In this document: positions 1 to 6,851 of the stretch, in pieces
Layout of the letters: every line of letters starts with the position of its first letter
Numbering within the stretch: position 1 is the stretch's first letter
Assembly (NCBI GenBank): GCA_943328365.2
Contig: CALPZT020000002.1
Location: forward strand, 1 to 23,348
Direction: 5' to 3'
DNA from: Bifidobacterium breve
Lineage (GTDB): Bacteria > Actinomycetota > Actinomycetes > S36-B12
DNA length: 23,348 nt
Translations under genes and position numbers: made by a program
The notes under the pieces: model-generated
Database searches by the model: none
Seen by the model: only the letters and a program-made list of their open reading frames with translations
What the model was told of the DNA's origin: nothing

Positions 1-963
1 ATGAACCTCCATGCGCCAGCTGCTGCGGGGCGTGGCCGCGCGGAGTGCGTCGGCGATGTCCTCGATCGGCACCCCGAGGCACACACCGACTGCGGCCGCA
101 GCGAGCGCATTGAGCACCGAATGCTCGCCGTGCAGCAGGAGTGAGACCGGAACCGCCTGGTCGTCATGGTGCAGGGTGAATGATGGTCGGGCTTGACTAT
201 CGAGGCGCACATCGGTCGCCCGGACATCGCTGGTCGCGGCAGTTCCGAAGGATACGACGCTTGCCAACGTCCGACGAGCCTGCGTGACGACGGCAGCATC
301 GTCGGCGTTGATGACCGCGAACCCCTCGCTTGGAAGCCCCTCCAGGATCTCGCCCTTGGCTCGCGCGACGCCTTCGATGGTCCCGAGCATGCCGACGTGC
401 GCGAGCCCGATGTTGATGAGCACGCCAACAGACGGAAGGGCGATCTCGCAGAGATACTGAATATGACCCTCGCCGCGCATGCCCATTTCGAGAACGAGGT
501 ACTTCGTCGCCTCATCAGCTCGCAAGATGGTGAGCGGGACTCCCACCTCGGTATTGAACGACCCCGCAGCTGCCACAGTCCGGCCACGGCGGGAGAGAAC
601 CTCGGCTATGAGGTCCTTCGTACTCGTCTTGCCGCTCGACCCGGTGATCCCGACGACCGTGCACTGCAGCCGATGCACCCGGACCCAGTGTGCGAGCCGA
701 CCAAGTGCGAGAACAGGGTCGTCGACGACGATGCAGGGGCCGTCGAGCATGCGTGAGGCGAGCGCAACGCAGGCTCCGCCGGCGAATGCAGCCGATGCGA
801 ACTCATGGCCGTCAACTCGATCACCGGCGATGGCAACGAACATGGCGCCGGGAGCTGCCTGCCGCGAATCGACAATGACATCGGTGACGATGGCCTTTGC
901 ATCCACGTGAGCGCAGGTTCCGCATACGGCATCGGCGATCTCGCCAACCGTCATCGGGATCAT
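1..963 (-). CDS. murF: UDP-N-acetylmuramoyl-tripeptide--D-alanyl-D-alanine ligase MurF (C-terminus cut by window edge)
   Basis: MurF adds D-Ala-D-Ala to the UDP-MurNAc-tripeptide in the cytoplasm, the last step in making the soluble peptidoglycan precursor. The frame is open from an ATG at 963 to the first base of the window, giving 321 residues with no stop, so about a third of a usual MurF (~450-500 aa) is missing. Visible signatures are the ATP-binding P-loop GITGSSGKTS (residues ~106-115), FNTEVGVPLT (~137-146), EMGMRG (~159) and the NIGLAHVGMLG block. The start is chosen because its ATG overlaps the murE stop in an ATGA, which implies translational coupling. A second in-frame ATG lies three codons later. 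It is the last visible gene of the dcw operon. Confidence in function is high. Confidence 0.95.
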   Translation of the reverse strand, partial: MIPMTVGEIADAVCGTCAHVDAKAIVTDVIVDSRQAAPGAMFVAIAGDRVDGHEFASAAFAGGACVALASRMLDGPCIVVDDPVLALGRLAHWVRVHRLQCTVVGITGSSGKTSTKDLIAEVLSRRGRTVAAAGSFNTEVGVPLTILRADEATKYLVLEMGMRGEGHIQYLCEIALPSVGVLINIGLAHVGMLGTIEGVARAKGEILEGLPSEGFAVINADDAAVVTQARRTLASVVSFGTAATSDVRATDVRLDSQARPSFTLHHDDQAVPVSLLLHGEHSVLNALAAAAVGVCLGVPIEDIADALRAATPRSSWRMEVH

Positions 964-2516
964 GTGTCGCTGTCCTTCCGCGCGGGGCGCTCACCCTGCG
1001 TCTCGCTTCCCTCGAGTCCAAGCGCACGGGTCACTTCGCGTCGGTCATCGAAGGGCAGCACTTCGCCTGCGATCTCCTGCCCCTGCTCATGTCCCTTTCC
1101 AAGGACGAGCACGACATCCCCGGGCCGAGCGTGATCGACGGCACGGATGATCGCCAGTCTCCGGTCAGCGACCTCCTCGACCTCTGCGCGTGACCCGGAC
1201 GAGTCAGTGCCCGAGAGAACCGCAGCCCGAATCAACGCGGGGTCCTCAGAGCGAGGATTGTCATCCGTGACGATGACGATGTCGGCGCCTGCCGCGGCCC
1301 GAGCACCCATGAGGGGTCGCTTCGACCGATCGCGGTCGCCGCCAGCGCCGATCACCACGATGATCCGACCGGTGACATCGGGCCGCACACCGGCGATGAC
1401 CGCCTCGATGGCATCGGGCGAGTGCGCATAGTCGACGATCGCGGTGATCGGTCCCCCTCGTCCGATCCACTCCATCCGACCCGGTACCCGCACTCCGGCG
1501 ATTCCTTCGGCAGCCACGGAGCCTTCGATGCCGAGTTGGCGGAGCATGACGAATGCGCAGAGGGCATTCGCCCGGTTGAATGCTCCTGGCAGTGGCATCT
1601 CGAGTGGCGTTCGCTCGCCGCCAGGCCCGATGACATCCCAGCCGCGAGCGGTCTCGTCAATTGTCCAGTCGGCAGCAGGTCCCGCTGGATCAGTGGACCA
1701 TGTGGTGGTCGGAACCGATGCCTGCGAACTCAGCCGCCTTCCCCACTCGTCATCGACGCCGACGACTGCGCATGCACAGCGCTCAGGGGTGAACAGGGCC
1801 GCCTTCGCTGCGAAGTAGTCCTCCATGGTTCCGTGGTAGTCGAGGTGATCCTGGCTGAGGTTGGTGAAACCCGCGACTGCGAATCGCACTCCGTCGACGC
1901 GGCCCTCCTCGAGGGCGTGGCTCGACACCTCGACGGCTATGGATTCCACACCCGCCTCTCGCATGACCCCGATTATCGCGTGAAGATGGGGTGCTTCCGG
2001 CGTGGTGCGACTCGACACGAGTTGCGTGTCGTGAACTCTGATCCCGATCGTCCCGATGACCCCCGTCATGCGACCGGCGGCACGCAGGCCAGCCTCGAGC
2101 ATGTAGGAGACGGTCGTCTTGCCGTTCGTTCCGGTTACTCCGACGAGCGTCACCGCGTCGGCCGGGCGGCCGTAGACGGAGGCCGAGATCATCCCGAGGA
2201 AGGATCGTGGCGCTGCGACCTCGATCACCGGGACGAGTCTGCGCACCTCCTCGGTCAGCATGCTCACTCCCTCGCCATCCGTGAGAATGGCGACAGCGCC
2301 ACTGGCGACGGCCTGACTGCCGAAAACCGCTCCGTGCATGACGTGGCCGGGCATCGCGGCGAACAGGTCGCCCGGCCGGACGAGCCTGGAATCGAGCTCG
2401 ATTCCGGTCACTGGTCCTCGTTCGCTTCCATGGACCAGCACGCTCGGATCTCCGATGACCGAAACGACCTCGTCGAGACCCATCTCGCGCCGTTTCGGCC
2501 TAGGCGGTTGCTCCAT
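960..2516 (-). CDS. murE: UDP-N-acetylmuramoyl-L-alanyl-D-glutamate ligase MurE
   Basis: MurE attaches the third, usually diamino, amino acid to UDP-MurNAc-L-Ala-D-Glu. The 518-residue product has the Mur ligase P-loop GVTGTNGKTT (126-135), TTPE (171-174), SSHAL (198-202), DHLDYHGT (223-230), a lysine near 238 (FAAKAALF) at the position of the carbamylated lysine, and GAGGDRDRSKRP (390-401). The amino-acid specificity loop reads DDNPRSEDP; in characterised enzymes DNPR goes with meso-diaminopimelate, so an mDAP wall is inferred. The frame is open up to 2600, but those extra 28 codons lie inside ftsI and are low-complexity. The ATG at 2516, 4 bp after the ftsI stop, is preferred. An ATG at 2483 is the alternative. 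The gene ends in an ATGA overlap with murF. Confidence 0.95.
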   Translation of the reverse strand: MEQPPRPKRREMGLDEVVSVIGDPSVLVHGSERGPVTGIELDSRLVRPGDLFAAMPGHVMHGAVFGSQAVASGAVAILTDGEGVSMLTEEVRRLVPVIEVAAPRSFLGMISASVYGRPADAVTLVGVTGTNGKTTVSYMLEAGLRAAGRMTGVIGTIGIRVHDTQLVSSRTTPEAPHLHAIIGVMREAGVESIAVEVSSHALEEGRVDGVRFAVAGFTNLSQDHLDYHGTMEDYFAAKAALFTPERCACAVVGVDDEWGRRLSSQASVPTTTWSTDPAGPAADWTIDETARGWDVIGPGGERTPLEMPLPGAFNRANALCAFVMLRQLGIEGSVAAEGIAGVRVPGRMEWIGRGGPITAIVDYAHSPDAIEAVIAGVRPDVTGRIIVVIGAGGDRDRSKRPLMGARAAAGADIVIVTDDNPRSEDPALIRAAVLSGTDSSGSRAEVEEVADRRLAIIRAVDHARPGDVVLVLGKGHEQGQEIAGEVLPFDDRREVTRALGLEGSETQGERPARKDSDT

Positions 2517-2520
2517 GCGG

Positions 2521-4329
2521 CTACCGCTTGGTTTCGACGACGAGAGGAAGGTTCGGCGGCTTGGTGCCGGTGGGTGGAATGTGCCGTGCCTGCAACGCAT
2601 ATGTCATGACCCGCTTGAAGACGGGCCCGGCGAGCTGACCGCCGTAGCGCCCCTTCTTCGGATTGACGAGTGCGACGGCAACGACCAGCTGCGGATCATC
2701 CAGCGGCGCCATTCCGATGAACGATGCAACCACTCCGTCACCGTATCCGCCGTTCACCGGGTCGAACATCTGGGCTGTGCCGGTCTTGCCCCCGACGCGA
2801 TACCCCCTGATCTTCGCCTTGGGCGCGGTACCGCCCTCCCCAACCACGGCTTCGAGCATGAGGCGAATCTGCGCCGCCGTGCCCGGCGACACCACTCGGG
2901 TGGTCTTCGGCGCCGGAATCGGCACCTTTGTCCCGTCCGGATTGGTGATCGACTGGACGAGCGTTGGCTCGATTCTCACCCCGTCGTTCGCGATCGTGGC
3001 AAAAATGCTCGCGGCCTGGACGCTATTGAGGCTCAGCCCCTGCCCGAAGGCGATCGTCGGAAATGTCGTGGGAGACCACTCCGAAAAGGGCGGGACGCTG
3101 CCGGAGCCTTCCCCCGGGAAATTCAGCCCGGTCTTCTCGCCGATGCCGAACTTCTTGAGGTATCCGAGGAGGACTCGCCCGCCGATTCTCTCCGAGGCCA
3201 TGATCGCGCCGATGTTGCTCGACTTCGCCATGATCCCGGTGAGGGTGAGGACTTCTGTGCCGTGCGCATCGTGGTCGCGAAACACCTTGCCACCGCGTTC
3301 GAGGGTGCCCGGGATCTCAAAGGTCGCGTTGATGTTGGACGCCCCCTCGTTGATCACCGCCGCGAGGGTCATGACCTTGCTCGTCGAACCCGGCTCGTAG
3401 GCATCGCGGAGGGCACGGTTGCCGCGCTGCGCCGCCGGTGCGCTCGCAGCGTCGTTGGCGTTGAAGGTCGGCTCGGTTGCGAGCGCGAGGATGTGCCCGG
3501 TGCGGGGATCCATGACCACGACCGTGCCGCTGTCAGATTGCGACTTGCGAACCTTCTCGGCGATCACCTGCTGGGCGATGTACTGGATATCCCGGTCGAT
3601 CGTCAGCCCGATATCCACGCCCGCAGTCGCATCGACCCTCGTCTTCTCGCCGGTGGGAATGGCACTCCCACCCGAGCCACGCTCGTAAGTCGTGGTGCCC
3701 TCGATCCCCGAGAGCTGCTTGTCGAAGGCGTACTCGATACCCTCGAGCCCAGCCCCCTCAGCACCGACGAAGCCCACCACATTCGCGGCGAGGTCATCGG
3801 CAGGATAGATCCGCCGAGACGATGGGGCTCCGATGATTCCGGGAATGCCGAGTTCCTCGATCCGACGCCACGTTTCCGGGGTGATGCCCTTTTTCACGAC
3901 GACGAATCGACGTTCGCCGGTCAGTCTCGCCGCGAGATCCTCGGCATCCATGCCGAGGATCGGTGCGAGCTGAGCACCGGCCGCCCGCGGGTTCATGATG
4001 ACCGTCTGATCGGCAGTCACATCACGAGACTCGACAGTCGCCGCGAGAATCGCTCCATTGGCATCGACGATGGAGCCCCGCAGCGCGGGTAGCTTGACGG
4101 TGCGCAGCCGTTGATCGAGTGCTTGCCCGGCGAGCGCCCCGCCCTTGACTGCTTGAAGTTCGACAAGACGCACGGCGAAGGCGCCGAGGACAAGCCCGGT
4201 GATGACAATGAGTGCAATGCCTCGCTTGCGCGGGTCACCGAGGGTGAGGAAATCCCGGCTCACCGGCCTGCGGTAGCCCTTTGAGTCGCGCAACGGCTTG
4301 GCACGAACGGGAGTGCGCGTTTGGCTCAT
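2521..4329 (-). CDS. ftsI: Division transpeptidase FtsI (class B penicillin-binding protein, PBP3)
   Basis: FtsI is the septal peptidoglycan transpeptidase, anchored in the membrane and partnered by FtsW and FtsL. The 602-residue product has a basic cytoplasmic N-terminus, one membrane helix (~36-55), a class B dimerisation domain starting at LRGSIVDANG (~83-92), and all three transpeptidase motifs: SxxK as STSK (315-318, Ser315 the nucleophile), SxN as SSN (370-372) and KTG (515-517). No PASTA domains follow, and the protein ends soon after the catalytic domain. The ATG at 4329 overlaps the ftsL stop in an ATGA, fixing the start and implying coupled translation. Length and layout are ordinary for the family. 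Confidence 0.96.
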   Translation of the reverse strand: MSQTRTPVRAKPLRDSKGYRRPVSRDFLTLGDPRKRGIALIVITGLVLGAFAVRLVELQAVKGGALAGQALDQRLRTVKLPALRGSIVDANGAILAATVESRDVTADQTVIMNPRAAGAQLAPILGMDAEDLAARLTGERRFVVVKKGITPETWRRIEELGIPGIIGAPSSRRIYPADDLAANVVGFVGAEGAGLEGIEYAFDKQLSGIEGTTTYERGSGGSAIPTGEKTRVDATAGVDIGLTIDRDIQYIAQQVIAEKVRKSQSDSGTVVVMDPRTGHILALATEPTFNANDAASAPAAQRGNRALRDAYEPGSTSKVMTLAAVINEGASNINATFEIPGTLERGGKVFRDHDAHGTEVLTLTGIMAKSSNIGAIMASERIGGRVLLGYLKKFGIGEKTGLNFPGEGSGSVPPFSEWSPTTFPTIAFGQGLSLNSVQAASIFATIANDGVRIEPTLVQSITNPDGTKVPIPAPKTTRVVSPGTAAQIRLMLEAVVGEGGTAPKAKIRGYRVGGKTGTAQMFDPVNGGYGDGVVASFIGMAPLDDPQLVVAVALVNPKKGRYGGQLAGPVFKRVMTYALQARHIPPTGTKPPNLPLVVETKR

Positions 4330-4880
4330 CGTGTGACCTCGGGCGCAGGGACCTCGCTCGAGGGCTCCTCGCCGGCAGCAGTTGCGTTTGCCGATCCGGC
4401 ATTCTTCTTCTTTTTCTTCTTCGCGTCCTTCTTCATCACGATCACGTCAGCGGCGGCAGGAGCCGGCTGACCAATGACCCTGCCATCGGGCACGCTCAGA
4501 AAGACCGGAGAGTCGGTTGGAACCATGCCGAGCGCCCGTGCCTTCGCCTCGAGCACCGTGGGGGCAGAGAGCGCCGCCACCTGCTCGCGGAGCACTGCCT
4601 GGGCCTCAGTCAGTCTCGTGGCCTCCTGCTGCAGATCACCGATACGGAAGGCGCCTTGCGCCATTGACGTGTTGATGAGCAGGTTCGTGAGGAAACCGCC
4701 AGCAAGGAGGGCGATGACGATGAGCACGAAGACCCCGCGGCTCGCGCGCTCGGCCCGCGGTGGCGCCACGACTCGAAGCGCAGGTTCCTGCCCTTTGCGG
4801 GCGCGGGCGCCTCTCGTCGCGTATTCGGTGGACGAACTTCTCGGCAGTGGGCGCCGATCGTCGAGTGCAGTGACGCTCAT
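4326..4880 (-). CDS. ftsL: Cell division protein FtsL-like
   Basis: FtsL is a bitopic protein of the FtsQLB complex, which activates septal synthesis by FtsWI. The 184-residue product has a long basic cytoplasmic N-terminus, one membrane helix (RGVFVLIVIALLAGGF and following), then a probable coiled coil (IGDLQQEATRLTEAQAVLRE), and a region ending GRVIGQPAPA. This is the FtsL layout, and its place between rsmH and ftsI supports the call even though FtsL sequences are poorly conserved. The tail is odd: a run of lysines (KKDAKKKKKK) followed by an Ala/Glu/Pro-rich end. The frame extends upstream to 4994, but that part lies within rsmH. The ATG at 4880 overlaps the rsmH stop in an ATGA and is chosen as the start. 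Confidence 0.88.
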   Translation of the reverse strand: MSVTALDDRRPLPRSSSTEYATRGARARKGQEPALRVVAPPRAERASRGVFVLIVIALLAGGFLTNLLINTSMAQGAFRIGDLQQEATRLTEAQAVLREQVAALSAPTVLEAKARALGMVPTDSPVFLSVPDGRVIGQPAPAAADVIVMKKDAKKKKKKNAGSANATAAGEEPSSEVPAPEVTR

Positions 4881-5833
4881 GCTGCCACCGCCAGGCGTTC
4901 TGCTGCCCTCACGCGGACCGATGCAGACCGGGGATTCTCGGCGAGCTCGCCTGCGGTTGGCTGCTCCGCCCCCCTTGTGATGAGTCGGAGCCACGGCTTC
5001 ATCGAGTCGGGAACAACAGGTAATCCATGGGGTGCCCTCACCCGCGCGCCCTCGGCGAGGGCTCGCTTCACGATGCGGTCCTCGAGCGACTGGTACGCCA
5101 TGACGACGATGCGCCCGCCGACAGCAATGCTGTCCAGGGCGGCCGGAATAGCCCGCTCGAGCACCGCGAGTTCGGCGTTGACTTCGATTCGCAGAGCCTG
5201 GAAGGTGCGCTTCGCCGGATTTCCGCCCGTTCGCCGGGTTGCAGCCGGGATCGAATCTCGGATGAGCTCGACCAGCCGGCCAGAGGTCGTGAAGGGTGCG
5301 ACTTTCCGCTCCCTCACGATGCGAGACGCGATTCGCGTCGCAAACTTCTCCTCGCCGTAGTCGCGCAGCACGCGAACGAGCGCGCCGGTCTCATAGGTAT
5401 TGAGCACGTCGGCCGCGGTGAGGCCGGAGCTTTGGTCCATGCGCATGTCGAGCGGCGCATCGACTGAATAGGCGAAGCCCCGCTGTGTCTCGTCCAACTG
5501 CATCGACGAGACACCGAGATCGAAAAGAATGCCTTGGACCGTCGTGAAGCCGAGGGATCCGAGCACCTCATGCAACTCGTCGTAGACCGCGTGCACGAGC
5601 GTTGCCCTCGACCCGAAGGGTGCAAGGCGAGCTCTAGTGAGTTCCAGCGCCGACGTATCCCGGTCAATCCCAATGAGTCGTAGCTCAGGGAACCGTTCGA
5701 GGGCAGCCTCGGCATGGCCGCCGAGGCCAAGAGTGGCGTCGACGAGCACAGCGCCTGGCACCTGGATTGCTGGAGCCAGGAGAGCCAAGACACGGTCCGG
5801 CATGACCGGTACGTGACGCTCGGAGGGAGCCAT
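4877..5833 (-). CDS. rsmH: 16S rRNA (cytosine(1402)-N(4))-methyltransferase RsmH (MraW)
   Basis: RsmH uses S-adenosylmethionine to methylate N4 of C1402 in the decoding centre of 16S rRNA. The 318-residue product starts with the family hallmark HVPVMPDRVLALL, then the SAM-binding loop VDATLGLGGH (31-40), IGIDRD (54-59), FDLGVSSMQLDE, and the conserved KRTFQALRIEVN block. Length matches the family. The start at 5833 lies 8 bp after the stop of the 43-codon microprotein gene upstream. The gene is in the usual dcw position between mraZ and ftsL, and ends in an ATGA overlap with ftsL. Confidence 0.97.
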   Translation of the reverse strand: MAPSERHVPVMPDRVLALLAPAIQVPGAVLVDATLGLGGHAEAALERFPELRLIGIDRDTSALELTRARLAPFGSRATLVHAVYDELHEVLGSLGFTTVQGILFDLGVSSMQLDETQRGFAYSVDAPLDMRMDQSSGLTAADVLNTYETGALVRVLRDYGEEKFATRIASRIVRERKVAPFTTSGRLVELIRDSIPAATRRTGGNPAKRTFQALRIEVNAELAVLERAIPAALDSIAVGGRIVVMAYQSLEDRIVKRALAEGARVRAPHGLPVVPDSMKPWLRLITRGAEQPTAGELAENPRSASVRVRAAERLAVAA

Positions 5834-5841
5834 CGGTCAGT

Positions 5842-5973
5842 TCAGCTCCAGGTACGGACCAGGATCGCGAGCGCCACCATGGTCCCGCCGGTCATGGCGA
5901 GCGACACGAGCAGGACCGCAAGGTCACGCACTGCCTGCCGGGTTGCGCGCGAGGGCGCCGTGATCATTGCCAT
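5842..5973 (-). CDS. Small membrane protein, 43 aa, between mraZ and rsmH
   Basis: This is a short gene that length cut-offs would miss. The ATG at 5973 follows a strong Shine-Dalgarno (AAAAGGAG, about 6 nt before the ATG) and the frame runs 43 codons to a TGA at 5842-5844, just 8 bp before rsmH. The product begins MAMITAPSRATRQAVRD, a basic amphipathic head. It continues as one hydrophobic stretch (LAVLLVSLAMTGGTMVALAI) and ends LVRTWS, so a single-pass inner-membrane microprotein with a short tail is predicted. Third codon positions are GC-rich, as in the neighbours. I do not recognise a family. Its position in the dcw operon suggests a role in the envelope or division, but that is inference. 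An alternative start is Met3, which overlaps the stop of a possible 24-codon ORF upstream. Confidence 0.75.
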   Translation of the reverse strand: MAMITAPSRATRQAVRDLAVLLVSLAMTGGTMVALAILVRTWS

Positions 5974-6038
5974 GGGCTATCTCCTTTTCGATCCCGTTCG
6001 TTCGACGATTCCTTGTTGGGAATGAAGCGGTTCGTCAT
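5964..6038 (-). CDS. Possible 24-codon upstream ORF coupled to the membrane microprotein gene
   Basis: An ATG at 6038, preceded by GAAGG at about 9 nt, opens a 24-codon frame (MTNRFIPNKESSNERDRKGD, then SPWQ) that ends at TGA 5964-5966. That TGA overlaps Met3 of the next gene as ATGA, the coupling arrangement seen elsewhere in this operon. The peptide is polar and charged and resembles nothing I know. The overlap and the upstream AAGG are the only evidence. It could be a leader peptide that affects translation of the microprotein gene, or chance. Confidence 0.3.
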   Translation of the reverse strand: MTNRFIPNKESSNERDRKGDSPWQ

Positions 6039-6084
6039 CTCATGAAGCCTTCGTTCCTTGCACGGCGAGTTCCGGTCGATGCTG

Positions 6085-6103
6085 CCTCGCGGATATCGCG
6101 AGG
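6085..6103 (-). other. Stem-loop in the mraZ to microprotein gap
   Basis: Perfect 7-bp arms (CCTCGCG and CGCGAGG) flank a 5-nt loop about 100 nt after the mraZ stop. No U-run follows on the minus strand, so a complete intrinsic terminator is not supported. An attenuator or processing site is possible. The whole gap 5974-6202 shows no other strong gene apart from the 24-codon ORF. Confidence 0.4.
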
Positions 6104-6202
6104 TCAGGTCCCCGCCCGCTCCCTCCGCCTCCTGCCCTGGCGCCGGGGAAGTGCGTCAGGACAGGAGCGTGGAGCGGGTGGAGACCTCACCTCGCGAACG
6201 CG

Positions 6203-6634
6203 TCACAGAAGGCCGGGGATGACCTCCTCATTGATCGATGAATATGCGTCCTCGTTGCTCGTGAGGTACGAGGTCCACGCGGCCGCATCCCAGATCTCCA
6301 CCGTTTGGCCGTTGCCGACAACGACCACGTCACGGTCCAGTCCGGCGTACTCCCGCAGGACCGGCGGAAGGGTTACCCGGCCCTGCTTGTCAGGCTGCTC
6401 GTCGAATGCGCTGGAAAAGAGGACCCGCAGGTACGCGCGGACCTTCTCATCGGAGCGAGACGCCTCGCCGAGACGTGCCGCGTATGCAGTGAATTCGGTG
6501 GCAGGCCAGACGACAATCGAGCGGTCCTGTCCCTTGGTGAGGACGAGACCGGGGGCCAGTGCCTCACGGAATTTCGCTGGCAGGACGAGTCGGCCCTTGT
6601 CGTCCAGGCGCGGGGCATGGGTGCCGAGAAACAT
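6203..6634 (-). CDS. mraZ: Transcriptional regulator MraZ
   Basis: MraZ is a double-SpoVT/AbrB-fold DNA-binding protein that regulates its own dcw operon. The product from the chosen start is 143 residues, typical of the family. It shows the two AbrB-like repeats: FLGTHAPRLDDKGRLVLPAK near the N-terminus and DKQGRVTLPPVLREYAGL near residue 80. The longer frame starts at 6646, but that ATG abuts the purine-rich GAGAGGGG with no spacing. The ATG at 6634 gives the canonical N-terminus MFLGTH and sits 12 nt from that sequence. Three regularly spaced GTGG boxes overlap the promoter just upstream, consistent with autoregulation. Confidence 0.95.
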   Translation of the reverse strand: MFLGTHAPRLDDKGRLVLPAKFREALAPGLVLTKGQDRSIVVWPATEFTAYAARLGEASRSDEKVRAYLRVLFSSAFDEQPDKQGRVTLPPVLREYAGLDRDVVVVGNGQTVEIWDAAAWTSYLTSNEDAYSSINEEVIPGLL

Positions 6635-6688
6635 TCGACCCACCATCCCCTCTCGTCACACACGTGACTCTGATCGTGCCAAGTTGCG

Positions 6689-6712
6689 CCACTGTACTCC
6701 ACTTTCCTCCAC
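6689..6712 (-). promoter_or_regulatory. Three MraZ boxes (GTGG repeats, 10-bp period)
   Basis: Reading the minus strand, GGTGGAGGAA, AGTGGAGTAC and AGTGGCGCAA follow each other directly, so GTGG cores fall at 6712-6709, 6702-6699 and 6692-6689 with exact 10-bp spacing. MraZ is known to bind direct repeats with a G-rich core and one-helical-turn period upstream of mraZ. A further isolated GTGG lies at 6753-6750. The boxes overlap the predicted promoter. Confidence 0.7.
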
Positions 6713-6718
6713 CGTCAA
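6691..6718 (-). promoter_or_regulatory. Predicted promoter of the mraZ/dcw operon
   Basis: On the minus strand, TTGACG (6718-6713) and TACAGT (6696-6691) are separated by 16 bp. This is a good housekeeping-type match, about 57 nt before the mraZ ATG. The MraZ boxes lie inside the spacer and the -10 region, so bound MraZ would occlude RNA polymerase. Confidence 0.6.
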
Positions 6719-6812
6719 CCATTTCGACGGTGAATTTCATGTGTTCCCTCCACCGCACCAGGCAAGAATGACCGGTCTTCGGGCCGCCATCGATGGCATC
6801 CGGGGCCGTCAT

Positions 6813-6830
6813 CCACATACCGTGATGTGG
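6813..6830 (+). promoter_or_regulatory. Inverted repeat over a candidate -10 of the secreted-protein gene
   Basis: CCACAT and ATGTGG form perfect 6-bp arms around 6 bp and overlap a TACCGT hexamer (6818-6823) that fits a -10 box for the gene starting at 6852. No convincing -35 is visible. A perfect 12-bp palindrome GCCATCGATGGC lies at 6786-6797, upstream of it. Either could be an operator; this is inferred from symmetry only. Confidence 0.35.
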
Positions 6831-6851
6831 CAGACACCTTGGAGGACACCC

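Noticed and set aside
1422..2609. 395-codon plus-strand open frame antisense to murE
   Set aside because: It is a low-complexity shadow of murE with no ribosome binding site or family resemblance.
2338..4092. 584-codon plus-strand open frame antisense to ftsI and murE
   Set aside because: It is Arg/His/Asp-rich with no recognisable domain and is the shadow of strongly conserved ftsI, a common effect in high-GC DNA.
5967..6851. Upstream extension of the secreted-protein frame to 5967
   Set aside because: It runs antisense through mraZ and its promoter; a signal peptide and Shine-Dalgarno mark the true start at 6852.
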